Made by a program: the position numbers and the translations under genes
Assembly: GCA_028695145.1 (NCBI GenBank)
Contig: JAQVJP010000016.1
Coordinates: 1-32,766 of the forward strand
Direction of reading: 5' to 3'
Length of the DNA: 32,766 nucleotides
DNA from: Eubacteriales bacterium
GTDB taxonomy: Bacteria > Bacillota > Clostridia > Saccharofermentanales > UBA5734
Shown: positions 25,968 through 32,766 of the stretch, one piece after another
Layout of the letters: each line of letters starts with the position of its first letter
Numbering within the stretch: the first letter of the stretch is position 1
Notes under the pieces: model-generated
The model's input: only the letters and a program-made list of their open reading frames with translations
What the model was told of the DNA's origin: nothing
Databases searched by the model: none

Positions 25968-26020
25968 CTGCATGGACCTCCTTCAGGCTTCTTCCAGCCA
26001 ATGCATGAATAGTCGCGTAC

Positions 26021-26052
26021 ATTGTAGCACACAACTGTTTATTTCATGTTAC
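26021..26052 (-). promoter_or_regulatory. Promoter region of the dockerin autolysin with WalR-like box
   Basis: A TACAAT -10 candidate (26021-26026, minus strand) lies about 50 bases before the start, with no good -35. Overlapping the -35 position on the plus strand is TGTTTA-N5-TGTTAC (26036-26052), one mismatch from the WalR consensus TGTWAH-N5-TGTWAH. The orientation relative to the gene is the same as at the NlpC/P60 promoter. Suggestive only. Confidence 0.4.
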
Positions 26053-26133
26053 ATATCGATGATAATTGACTGCAGCTTGAATTCGAAAGCCGATATCGTT
26101 ATTTGTCACAGCAAACTTGAATATTTCACACGG

Positions 26134-26149
26134 CAGATTAGTTAATCTG
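26134..26149. repeat. 16-bp inverted repeat upstream of the dockerin autolysin
   Basis: CAGATTA-GT-TAATCTG is an exact inverted repeat about 110 bases upstream of the -10 and 26 bases after the preceding gene's stop. It has no T run on either strand, so it is unlikely to be a terminator; a protein-binding site is possible. Confidence 0.4.
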
Positions 26150-26152
26150 ATC

Positions 26153-26198
26153 AAGGCCATTCAGGGACTTCCGGTTAAGGCCATTCAGGGACTTCCGG
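26153..26198. repeat. Tandem 22-bp duplication spanning a stop codon
   Basis: Two identical 22-bp copies (AAGGCCATTCAGGGACTTCC...) at 26153-26174 and 26177-26198 are separated by two bases. The right copy encodes the last residues (PEVPEWP) of the membrane-anchored autolysin; its stop codon lies at the junction, so the left copy is untranslated. It looks like a recent slippage duplication. Confidence 0.9.
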
Positions 26199-28949
26199 CG
26201 GCATATTCATAAATACAGGTATTTTAAAAACAAATGGTTCTGACAGAAGCTCAAGATTGTCGTATGCTCGATATGTTCTGCGCCCTTCAGCCCAAGCCAT
26301 CTGAATATTCTGTGCGTACTGGCGCAGAAATAAATCCGGATCAGCAATAAGATCAAATTTCTGACCATATAATGTATCTTGTCCAATTGCTACATAACGA
26401 TCAGCGATCCAGATAGCACCTCCGGTTATCGCTCTTTCTGGTGTATTCCACGGAATCAACCAGCGTTTTTCTTCATCGTCGAGCTCCTCAGTAGAAGGGT
26501 CTTTTCCCAGACTGGCGAAGCGTGCTCCATTGATCAGAGCTCCGTTCTCGACTTCAGGATTCGGTGTTGATCCAATATTATAAAAATTGTATATACCTTC
26601 ATAATCAGGTAGTTCGCCATGAGCAAGAAGCGATTGTCCTTGAGGACCCATTTCTTGAATAATCTTGGCCGCGATAAAAAACGGGCTGATATCCGCGGCT
26701 TGACCAGCCTCATGAATAAGTGCTGCATAATCGATACCAAATTCATTTCCAGACGCCATAAACGTGTTTTCAAGCATAGCTTCTATTCCTGCGAGGGTAT
26801 GAACCTCGGGTTCATACCGCAGAGATTCAAATTGAAATATATCAACAGTATTCAGAGCATGGCGCGGATCAGCAAAATACTCAATAACACCTATAGCAGC
26901 GGCTTTCCAGGAAGCACCGTCATATACAGGACTGTTCTCTTCTACCCAATGATAGGGGCTGTAGTTAGCGTCCACCAGATTTTTGTCATCACGATCCTGC
27001 GCGGTCATAAATTCGACCCAATCTATATTCGTGTTATTGACATCGAACTGCCAGGTTGGCTGCTGCAGGTGAACAGCCCACAGAGGAGTACGATAACTAA
27101 GCGGAAATGTTTCCAGTATTTGGTGATAGCCTTCACTGTCAGGTGTACGGAGTATTTTGAGCTCATAAACGTTAGTATCACCTTTGAAACCTGTAACGGA
27201 AATTCTCAAAGTGTTTATAGATGGTTTGATTTCAAGTGTATCCTGACCGGTCAGTTTTTGCGATGTACCATCCTCGTACAATAGATCGATCTCCAGATTA
27301 GAGGCACTTCCTTCGATGGTCCAAGTATCCATCTCGTAGGATGTAGTATCAGCTCCGGCATATAGACCATAGAGTTTATGGTCACTGCTGAACTCTGGTG
27401 CGTAGTCTATCTCAATGTTTGCTCTGCCTTTTAGATGAAGCATACCAAGACTGCTGTCAGCTGCCAGAAGCTGATAATTATCAGCTGGCTGCCATCTGCT
27501 TGTGCCAGTGTCATCCGGGATAAGCAGCTGATCATCCTCAATTGCCATGACAGCGGCGTAGCGATAAGGAGCCTGTACCGTCACAGCCACAGTCTCCGCC
27601 TGAACCAGTGAGTAATGGACAGGCAATTCATTTTTTTCAGTTGTCCTGAAAACTCTCACATAGTAGCTGGTCGCGTCGCTGATTCCGGCTTGACTATCAG
27701 GCAGAGATTGCGCACGCAATGACAGAGGCAGAAGATCCAAGTCATCACCTTGATAACGCAAGGCGGCATGAATACCCTCACGGCTGGTATTAACAGCTTT
27801 TTTCTCACCCATTACATTGTATAATTCCAGATTCAGATCGGCGTCCGCCTGATAGAGCATGAGCATAGCCAGATTGTCCGGAGAATTAATCAGATACCAG
27901 GCTTCTCTTGATTGGTCATATTCCTCGCTGTCAGGTAAACCGGCAGGAATCTCAAGCGCGGATATCATACCAATATCGAGAGAATTTATTTCCGGTACGA
28001 TAAAAGAATCAAGACTGATCCAGGTTCCGCGTCCGTCGCTTGTCTGCACGAGATAATCAAGTTTATGGCCGCCTGAGTTCTCATAACGGGTATCCCAGTA
28101 TACAGTAACAATATTGTTACCAACTTCGGTACTGTTTGAGTCAGCAGACTGAAGTCCAAGTAATTCATATGAATGATTCTGTTGCAGATGTCCATCTGAG
28201 AATAACTTTACTCTCGCGTTAGTGCCTGCCATTTTTATTTCTGCGGATATTGGCAGAAGACCGATTATGCGGTCATTATACTCAGGCAGATCAGAAACCA
28301 TGGTCATGGATCTCAATCCAGTCGGCTCAGCCTCCAATGACAGTCTGTCAGGAATCCCCTCTTGCTCGCACAGATGATCGAGCCAGACAAGTCTACTGCC
28401 CGAAGATTGCAAAAGCAGCTCAGCCTCTTTCATTCCTTCTGTACCAATCTGCTCCCCGGATATAGCGAAGTAAGAATCGCTGATAAATTTTGTATCATCT
28501 GCCTGTGATGACAAGTATGCAGGAGACGTAAAAACCCGCAATAAGTAGTCACTAAGTCCATAGCTGCCAGACTCAATCTGGGCAGTCAGACTGTTAACAT
28601 CCATATTATCTGTGTAAGACTCAAGACGATTAAGCACTTGTGTGATTTGGATACTTTTACCAGAGTCATACCAGCGTGAACCGGCTCTGCTATACCTATT
28701 CGTCGAGTCAGCATATATATAAGACGCCGCTGCCATGCCAATGCCGATAATTACAACAACAATAATTGTCATAATCAACTTCAATCTGATACGGGCATAT
28801 CGCTTCATACGAAGGCGACTCTCCACCGGATCCGGTGAAGATGGTTGTTTTTCAGGCAATCTAAACTCATATTGAGGCGGTTGAACGCCGGTATTTTCCT
28901 GATAACTGTTTTCCTGATCAGGTAGTTTATTTTCTGGTATTTCGGGCAC
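26175..28949 (-). CDS. Membrane-anchored GH73-like N-acetylglucosaminidase
   Basis: Large cell-wall hydrolase paralogous to the dockerin autolysin downstream. A Pro/Glu-rich cytoplasmic tail of about 55 residues is followed by one transmembrane helix (LIMTIIVVVIIGIGMAAASYIYA) without a clear signal-peptidase site. Then come roughly 450 residues of poorly recognised beta-rich sequence, a cadherin-like domain (LEIKPSINTLRISVTGFKGDTNVYELKIL), the pre-catalytic module shared with its neighbour (QPTWQFDVNNTNIDWVEFM, DPRHALNTVDIFQFESLRYE) and the glucosaminidase domain with probable catalytic Glu in KIIQEMGPQG (codon 26652-26654). No dockerin. GTG at 28949 is preferred over the GTG at 28958, since a GAGGTGA site fits only the former. 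It follows yfbR by 20 bp, so it is probably co-transcribed with the nucleotide-metabolism genes. Confidence 0.85.
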   Translation of the reverse strand: MPEIPENKLPDQENSYQENTGVQPPQYEFRLPEKQPSSPDPVESRLRMKRYARIRLKLIMTIIVVVIIGIGMAAASYIYADSTNRYSRAGSRWYDSGKSIQITQVLNRLESYTDNMDVNSLTAQIESGSYGLSDYLLRVFTSPAYLSSQADDTKFISDSYFAISGEQIGTEGMKEAELLLQSSGSRLVWLDHLCEQEGIPDRLSLEAEPTGLRSMTMVSDLPEYNDRIIGLLPISAEIKMAGTNARVKLFSDGHLQQNHSYELLGLQSADSNSTEVGNNIVTVYWDTRYENSGGHKLDYLVQTSDGRGTWISLDSFIVPEINSLDIGMISALEIPAGLPDSEEYDQSREAWYLINSPDNLAMLMLYQADADLNLELYNVMGEKKAVNTSREGIHAALRYQGDDLDLLPLSLRAQSLPDSQAGISDATSYYVRVFRTTEKNELPVHYSLVQAETVAVTVQAPYRYAAVMAIEDDQLLIPDDTGTSRWQPADNYQLLAADSSLGMLHLKGRANIEIDYAPEFSSDHKLYGLYAGADTTSYEMDTWTIEGSASNLEIDLLYEDGTSQKLTGQDTLEIKPSINTLRISVTGFKGDTNVYELKILRTPDSEGYHQILETFPLSYRTPLWAVHLQQPTWQFDVNNTNIDWVEFMTAQDRDDKNLVDANYSPYHWVEENSPVYDGASWKAAAIGVIEYFADPRHALNTVDIFQFESLRYEPEVHTLAGIEAMLENTFMASGNEFGIDYAALIHEAGQAADISPFFIAAKIIQEMGPQGQSLLAHGELPDYEGIYNFYNIGSTPNPEVENGALINGARFASLGKDPSTEELDDEEKRWLIPWNTPERAITGGAIWIADRYVAIGQDTLYGQKFDLIADPDLFLRQYAQNIQMAWAEGRRTYRAYDNLELLSEPFVFKIPVFMNMPPEVPEWP

Positions 28950-28969
28950 TTGCTTCACCTCGGGCTTAC

Positions 28970-29602
28970 TTATTCATCACTTAACTGATCAAGCGTCAGT
29001 TTATATGAAGGCAGAAAATGATCAATGAAGTGCTTGACTTCAGGCATGTCCACTTCCTGGAGATAATTTCGCAAACTGTTTCTGGCCTGTACAAACTCTG
29101 GGTTGCCAGCTTTTTCCTCATCAAGACACTTAATATACGCACTAAGCTTATCGGCAGCTTTGACAAATTTAATTGCCTCGGCCAATTCAGGAGTCTCCTG
29201 CGAAGGCAACATCAGATCGCGATAATCCGTACGTAATTCCTCCGGAAGCATTGATAATAACTTCTCAGTCGCCACTTCCTCAACCATTTTATATGAATCA
29301 CGAATCTGTGGATTAAAATATTTCACCGGAGTAGGTAAATCACCAGTTAGGATTTCACTTGCGTCGTGGAACATGCCCAGAAGCGCTGTCATTTCCGCTG
29401 AAGGACAGATACGTCCTTCGCTATAATAATGACGGCGAAACAGCACCAGAGCATGTGCTATCAGAGCAACTTGAAGTGAATGCTCCTGAATATTCTCTTG
29501 TTCTGTATTACGCATCAAGCCCCAGCGGTTGATATAGCGCATTCTGTGCAACATCGCGAAGAAGTGGAAACTATTATCTGCTGGTTCATTTGTATCTCTC
29601 AT
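28970..29602 (-). CDS. yfbR: 5'-deoxynucleotidase YfbR-like HD protein
   Basis: HD-domain phosphohydrolase that removes phosphate from deoxyribonucleoside 5'-monophosphates in the cytoplasm. The match to E. coli YfbR is strong from memory: INRWGLMRNTEQENIQEHSLQVA, FHDASEILTGDLPTPVKYFN, and KAADKLSAYIKCLDEE. HD metal ligands are visible in QEHS, FHDASE and AADKL. 210 aa, close to the 199 of E. coli YfbR. Start at ATG 29602 with AGGATG upstream. The gene follows dgt by 54 bp; the two together act on dNTP and dNMP pools. The direction of transcription continues into the autolysin gene. Confidence 0.93.
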   Translation of the reverse strand: MRDTNEPADNSFHFFAMLHRMRYINRWGLMRNTEQENIQEHSLQVALIAHALVLFRRHYYSEGRICPSAEMTALLGMFHDASEILTGDLPTPVKYFNPQIRDSYKMVEEVATEKLLSMLPEELRTDYRDLMLPSQETPELAEAIKFVKAADKLSAYIKCLDEEKAGNPEFVQARNSLRNYLQEVDMPEVKHFIDHFLPSYKLTLDQLSDE

Positions 29603-29656
29603 TTTAATTTCATCCTCATATATCCAACTATATATTCAACAAAAATACCAAATCCT

Positions 29657-30784
29657 CTATATCCAGTATATTGACTCAAATTTCCTTGTAGCGTAGCTGT
29701 CGGACATGCCGGCAATATAATCTGCTATCCTTCTGGCCGTCGGTTCATTCTCTGTTCCCGGATGACTGCGCAGATAATCAGCCAAACCGGATAGTGTGCC
29801 GTTCTTACTGCGAGCCAGTTTTTCGGGATCTATCGCTGCCTGATAGAGAGCTTCAAATAATCCCTCAATTACATTCTCGGCCATCCTCTCGTAACGGGCG
29901 ATTTTTTCTGAACGGTATATACGATTGAAATTTTCCTTCAGCAGCTCCTCCATACTAAGTCCTTTTTCCGGGCTCAATATTATAGCATCCTGCTGATAAC
30001 TATTGGCTATTATATCAGTAACAAGTGTGTTAATAATCTCACCATTTGTCTTACCAAGCGTTGTCCTGATTGCAGAAGGCAGATCATCAAACTCCATGAT
30101 ACCGGCTCTGGCGGCATCTTCAATATCACGTCCGACATAAGCGATTTTATCGGCCATGCGGACAACACAGCCTTCAAGGGTTGCCGGAGCGCCGTGACAC
30201 ATGGCAAGTGCTTCGAGCTCGTCAGAATTTTTGCTTCTATCTGGTCTCAAAGTAAACTCGTTATAACGTTCTCCGCAATGACTGGCAATGCCATCTCTGA
30301 CCTCAAAAGTCAGATTAAGACCACGCCGACCGTTTTTTTCTGCCAGAAGATCAACTACTCGCAAGCTATGAAGCTCATGCTGGAAGTATAAATTCTCATC
30401 AACTTTTTTCAGACAGCGATTCAATACTTTTTCTCCGGTATGCCCAAAAGGAGCATGTCCGAGGTCATGTCCAAGAGCGATCGCCTGTATTAAATCAGAA
30501 TTAAGCCCCAGTGCTCTGCCGATGGTATTGGCGATATAGTTCACGTAGATTACATGTTCCATACGAGTGCAGATGTGGTCATTTTGAGGATTAAAAAAAA
30601 CTTGCGTCTTATGCCTTAAACGACGGAAATCAACCGAGAAGATAATTCTTCCGGCATCTCGTTCAAAATCAGTCCTGACAGTACATTTATCCTGTTCATA
30701 TTCTCGCCCGCGACTGTCAACACTGCGCATGGCATAAGGACTGAGAAATTTCTCCTGATCTTCCTTGAGTAGTCTTGGCAGCAT
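29657..30784 (-). CDS. dgt: dGTPase-like deoxynucleotide triphosphohydrolase
   Basis: HD-domain enzyme hydrolysing dNTPs to the deoxynucleoside and triphosphate. Visible motifs: DFRRLRHKTQVF, the first metal-binding His in CTRMEHVIYVNYIA, the HD box ALGHDLGHAPFGHTGEKVLN, GIASHCGERYNEFT, and the later Asp in RMADKIAYVGRDIEDA. 375 aa, the shorter dGTPase-like (type 2) length. A strong GGGAGG site lies 7 bases before ATG. It lies 35 bp downstream of the DUF362 gene and upstream of yfbR. The role is probably dNTP pool control; some members of the family restrict phage, but nothing else here suggests a defence island. Nucleotide preference cannot be read from sequence. Confidence 0.92.
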   Translation of the reverse strand: MLPRLLKEDQEKFLSPYAMRSVDSRGREYEQDKCTVRTDFERDAGRIIFSVDFRRLRHKTQVFFNPQNDHICTRMEHVIYVNYIANTIGRALGLNSDLIQAIALGHDLGHAPFGHTGEKVLNRCLKKVDENLYFQHELHSLRVVDLLAEKNGRRGLNLTFEVRDGIASHCGERYNEFTLRPDRSKNSDELEALAMCHGAPATLEGCVVRMADKIAYVGRDIEDAARAGIMEFDDLPSAIRTTLGKTNGEIINTLVTDIIANSYQQDAIILSPEKGLSMEELLKENFNRIYRSEKIARYERMAENVIEGLFEALYQAAIDPEKLARSKNGTLSGLADYLRSHPGTENEPTARRIADYIAGMSDSYATRKFESIYWI

Positions 30785-30819
30785 TATAAATCCTCCCGGC
30801 TACAGTCAGCGACAGCTTC

Positions 30820-32013
30820 TCAACGTGAAGACTGCCACGGTTTACGCACACTAATCGCAGCTGCAGGACATATTTCCTGACAGCAAAAACAACGTATGCA
30901 TAAGTCATATCGGTACTTCGGCACATCTCGGTTCTCCTGATGAAGTGCCTTCGGTTCAAGTGGACAAGACGTTACACACTGGCCACAGCGAATACATGTT
31001 TTCGCATCTATGACAGGACGCTGTAAAATGAATCTTCTGGAAAAATTGCCGCTGATTCTTGTCGCTGTAGTCATCCATGATTTTTCCGTTTTCGCCTGGA
31101 TGAAATCTTCAATTTCAAGCTCAGGAAGCAGTTGCGGCAGAGCACCTTCCTTGATAGCTCCTTCATTATCACTAATTGAATTGGCATCAATAACAATCAG
31201 ATCGATTTTTTCCTGATCGACCTCACCAAAACCTGTTTGCTTAAATAATTGAAACAGAGGCATTTTATTCGTATTATGGCCGGTTATCGCTGCCATCACA
31301 GTATCTACAGCCACAGGATCTGTACCGACCAACACATATCCGGCAGACCTCGGTGTGCCGTTTCTTGGTCCATTACCTTCCATTATCGTGACAGCGTCCA
31401 TGACATATAATCGAGGTTTAAGATAACGGTTTAACTCAACAAGCATCCTGGCAAAAGCCCGAACATCGGAATAAACAGCGTGAAATCGGGCTTTTTTCAA
31501 ACCAGGTATGACTCCGTACTGATTTTTAACAGCACCCGTAATCCCGGTAAGCGCATGTGTTTTAAACTTACTGACACTGACAATGCCATCTGCGGCCAAA
31601 ACACCATTGGCAATATTCAGATGCTTGATAAAACTATCAGCAGGAAACTGAACTTCAACTCCGTTATCAAAATCCGCTGAAATGAGTCCATAATCATTGG
31701 CCATTGCTTCAAGACCAGTTATTCTGGCTGCTTTTGCCATTGATTCATGAGCTGGTGAATCTCCATAACTCAATAACAGATGAGGATTGATATTCTGATC
31801 AGCAAGAACCTCAGCCAGAGCTCCGAAAACCACAGGATTTGTCGTTACCGCCAGATCAGGCGTAACTGCGGAGAGCATATTAGGCTTAAGTAATATTTTT
31901 TCAGATGAGCTGAACAGAGCAGCATAGTTTTGCTTCTGCCAGGCAAGCCTCAGACCATTCGCGATTTTTTGCTTATTGTATTCCTGAACCTTAATGAGAC
32001 AGACAGTTGTCAT
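30820..32013 (-). CDS. DUF362 protein with two 4Fe-4S clusters
   Basis: Cytoplasmic iron-sulfur protein of unknown function. The N-terminal 300 residues are a DUF362 domain (KILLKPNMLSAVTPDLAVTT, LLSYGDSPAHES, VSVSKFKTHALTGITGAVKN, YVMDAVTIMEGNGPRNGTPR). The C terminus carries a bacterial ferredoxin domain with two full Cys motifs, CIRCGQCVTSCP and CIRCFCCQEICP, for two 4Fe-4S clusters. DUF362-ferredoxin fusions are common in anaerobes. Start ATG with AGGAG, 5 bases away. It is the first gene of the minus-strand run, behind an extended -10 promoter. The substrate is unknown and the neighbours (dgt, yfbR) do not clarify it. Confidence 0.9.
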   Translation of the reverse strand: MTTVCLIKVQEYNKQKIANGLRLAWQKQNYAALFSSSEKILLKPNMLSAVTPDLAVTTNPVVFGALAEVLADQNINPHLLLSYGDSPAHESMAKAARITGLEAMANDYGLISADFDNGVEVQFPADSFIKHLNIANGVLAADGIVSVSKFKTHALTGITGAVKNQYGVIPGLKKARFHAVYSDVRAFARMLVELNRYLKPRLYVMDAVTIMEGNGPRNGTPRSAGYVLVGTDPVAVDTVMAAITGHNTNKMPLFQLFKQTGFGEVDQEKIDLIVIDANSISDNEGAIKEGALPQLLPELEIEDFIQAKTEKSWMTTATRISGNFSRRFILQRPVIDAKTCIRCGQCVTSCPLEPKALHQENRDVPKYRYDLCIRCFCCQEICPAAAISVRKPWQSSR

Positions 32014-32117
32014 ATTTGCTCCTGTTGAGCCTAATATCCGCGGCTGTTTTGCTTTCGCATCGTAAAACCATCACAGCATACAGATTTTGCACTCATTTTT
32101 TGCCATATTTTGTGTTT

Positions 32118-32123
32118 ATTATA
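32118..32123 (-). promoter_or_regulatory. Extended -10 promoter of the DUF362-dgt-yfbR run
   Basis: Minus-strand TGTTATAAT gives a perfect TATAAT with a TGn extension. A TTGATT lies upstream with a short 15-base spacer, so the extended -10 probably carries the activity. The leader would be about 100 nt. Confidence 0.6.
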
Positions 32124-32145
32124 ACACAGCAGGTCTGAAATCAAC

Positions 32146-32175
32146 TTGAAAACAGGCTATTTCTGTACTTATAAT
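32146..32175 (+). promoter_or_regulatory. Distal promoter P1 of the phosphate symporter gene
   Basis: TTGAAA (32146-32151), 18-base spacer, perfect TATAAT (32170-32175). Start near 32182, leader about 160 nt. Confidence 0.6.
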
Positions 32176-32240
32176 ATTTATTATTTTCAAAACAAGTTAT
32201 AACCAATCTGGCAAAATCTTATTTATTTATTTCCAATGCA

Positions 32241-32269
32241 TTGTGCCAACTTCAATTCTCCTATAAAAT
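32241..32269 (+). promoter_or_regulatory. Proximal promoter P2 of the phosphate symporter gene
   Basis: TTGTGC (32241-32246), 17-base spacer, TAAAAT (32264-32269). Weaker than P1 but closer to the gene; leader about 70 nt. Confidence 0.45.
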
Positions 32270-32297
32270 TGTAATCGTTTGGTTAATTCTGAATTAT

Positions 32298-32309
32298 GCT
32301 GATATCAGC
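32298..32309. repeat. Palindrome in the symporter leader
   Basis: GCTGATATCAGC is a perfect 12-bp palindrome directly overlapping a second one, TCAGCTGA (32305-32312). It lies between P2 and the ribosome site; it may be an operator or may simply occur by chance. Confidence 0.4.
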
Positions 32310-32343
32310 TGATTTCAAACTAAGCTATTGAAGGAGATTGTAA

Positions 32344-32766
32344 ATGGATATTCATACTCTGATTGATCTGTTCGGAGGTCTGGCGCTGTTCATTTTTGGT
32401 ATGCATCAGATGGGCGAAGGTCTACAGAAAACCGCCGGGGACAGGATGCGTAACATTCTTGCTATGCTTACCGGCACACCACTCAAGGCAGTAATTGTTG
32501 GTGCTCTGGTCACTGTCATAGTGCAGAGCTCATCAGCGACTACAGTAATGGTCGTAGGCTTCGTAAGCGCAGGTCTGATGACACTTAAGCAATCTATCGG
32601 CGTAATCATGGGTGCCAATATCGGTACCACAATTACAGCTTGGATTGTCGCAACCAAGATTGATGAATATGCCTGGCTGTTTGTAGCCATCGGTTTCGTC
32701 ATGATGTTCTTCATGAAAAAACCAAAAATCAAATATCTTGGTCAGATAATTTTTGCTTTTGGTTTG
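32344..32766 (+). CDS. Na+/phosphate symporter, NptA/PF02690 family (3' partial)
   Basis: Membrane transporter that imports phosphate with sodium. The frame runs from ATG at 32344 to the window end without a stop (141 codons), which is why the ORF track does not list it. The encoded start is MDIHTLIDLFGGLALFIFGM, followed by HQMGEGLQKTAGDRMRNIL and the duplicated family signature VQSSSATTVMVVGFV (QSSS motif) and GVIMGANIGTTITAW. Three to four transmembrane helices are visible in this N-terminal half. Ribosome site AAGGAG, about 8 bases before ATG. Many family members carry a C-terminal PhoU-like domain, which would be outside the window. Family call firm; NptA versus YjbB subtype not decided. 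Confidence 0.92.
   Translation, partial: MDIHTLIDLFGGLALFIFGMHQMGEGLQKTAGDRMRNILAMLTGTPLKAVIVGALVTVIVQSSSATTVMVVGFVSAGLMTLKQSIGVIMGANIGTTITAWIVATKIDEYAWLFVAIGFVMMFFMKKPKIKYLGQIIFAFGL

Larger units (their letters stand above)
32014..32343. other. 330-bp divergent intergenic region
   Basis: Strongly AT-rich gap between the DUF362 gene (-) and the phosphate symporter gene (+). It contains one minus-strand and two plus-strand promoter candidates and an overlapping set of short palindromes (listed separately). No ORF with a ribosome site, RNA gene or terminator was seen. Confidence 0.7.

Noticed and set aside
26134-26149. Inverted repeat as a terminator for the anchored autolysin gene
   Set aside because: No T run on the minus strand and only a two-base loop; kept as a repeat of unknown role.
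26619-27284. 221-aa plus-strand ORF antisense to the anchored autolysin
   Set aside because: No ribosome site, no recognisable domain, and opposite the conserved catalytic region of the autolysin.
21906-28949. Cellulosome gene cluster
   Set aside because: Only one cohesin and one dockerin, with no cellulase, xylanase, CBM or SLH domain; the enzymatic domains are of the peptidoglycan-hydrolase type.
29657-30784. Anti-phage defence island around dgt
   Set aside because: No restriction, toxin, CRISPR or mobile genes nearby; neighbours are housekeeping or envelope genes.

Overview
The window looks like chromosomal DNA from an anaerobic Firmicute of the class Clostridia. The base composition is moderate (roughly mid-40s % GC by eye). 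Shine-Dalgarno sites of the GGAGG type precede almost every gene, TTG and GTG starts occur, and the promoters are of the sigma-A type. The protein set points the same way: a YesM/YesN two-component pair, Pro/Thr-rich linkers, GH73-type autolysins with cadherin-like domains, and a cohesin plus dockerin. Genus cannot be set from the sequence alone. No rRNA, tRNA, CRISPR array, insertion sequence or prophage was seen.

Layout. (a) 1-3149 (+): a YesM-like sensor kinase, cut at its 5' end, and its YesN-like AraC-type response regulator. (b) 3162-8149 (-): a sugar or polyol operon made of an FGGY carbohydrate kinase, a GatD-like zinc dehydrogenase, a GatZ/KbaZ-family (PF08013) protein and a LacI-family regulator. 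It is preceded by a sigma-A promoter whose spacer holds a near-palindromic LacI-type operator. (c) 8292-10701 (-): secD-secF with promoter and terminator. (d) 10710-13828 (-): malQ and an SH3/NlpC-P60 cell-wall endopeptidase, whose promoter is preceded by three TGTWAH direct repeats (WalR-like). (e) 13867-16753: a zinc-ribbon membrane protein (-), prfC (+) and a small Cys-containing protein (-). (f) 16794-32013 (-): a long run of DUF362 ferredoxin-like protein, dgt, yfbR, a GH73-like autolysin, a dockerin-bearing GH73-like autolysin, a membrane-anchored cohesin protein, GtrA, folC, a TPR membrane protein and thrC, ending in a terminator. (g) 32344-end (+): the 5' part of an NptA-type Na+/phosphate symporter. 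It is absent from the ORF track because no stop codon lies in the window.

The most unusual content is at 21906-28949. A peptidoglycan hydrolase carrying a type-I-like dockerin lies directly upstream of, and is probably co-transcribed with, a cohesin protein that ends in a transmembrane anchor. A paralogous hydrolase, itself membrane anchored and without a dockerin, precedes them. Nothing here indicates cellulose degradation, so this looks like a two-piece cohesin-dockerin system for holding an autolysin at the membrane. The partner choice is inferred and untested.

The second notable region is the polyol operon. PF08013 includes an experimentally defined D-tagatose-6-phosphate 4-epimerase. 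The three enzymes can therefore be read as a route from polyol to tagatose to tagatose-6-P to fructose-6-P with an FGGY kinase, though the substrate is not fixed by sequence.
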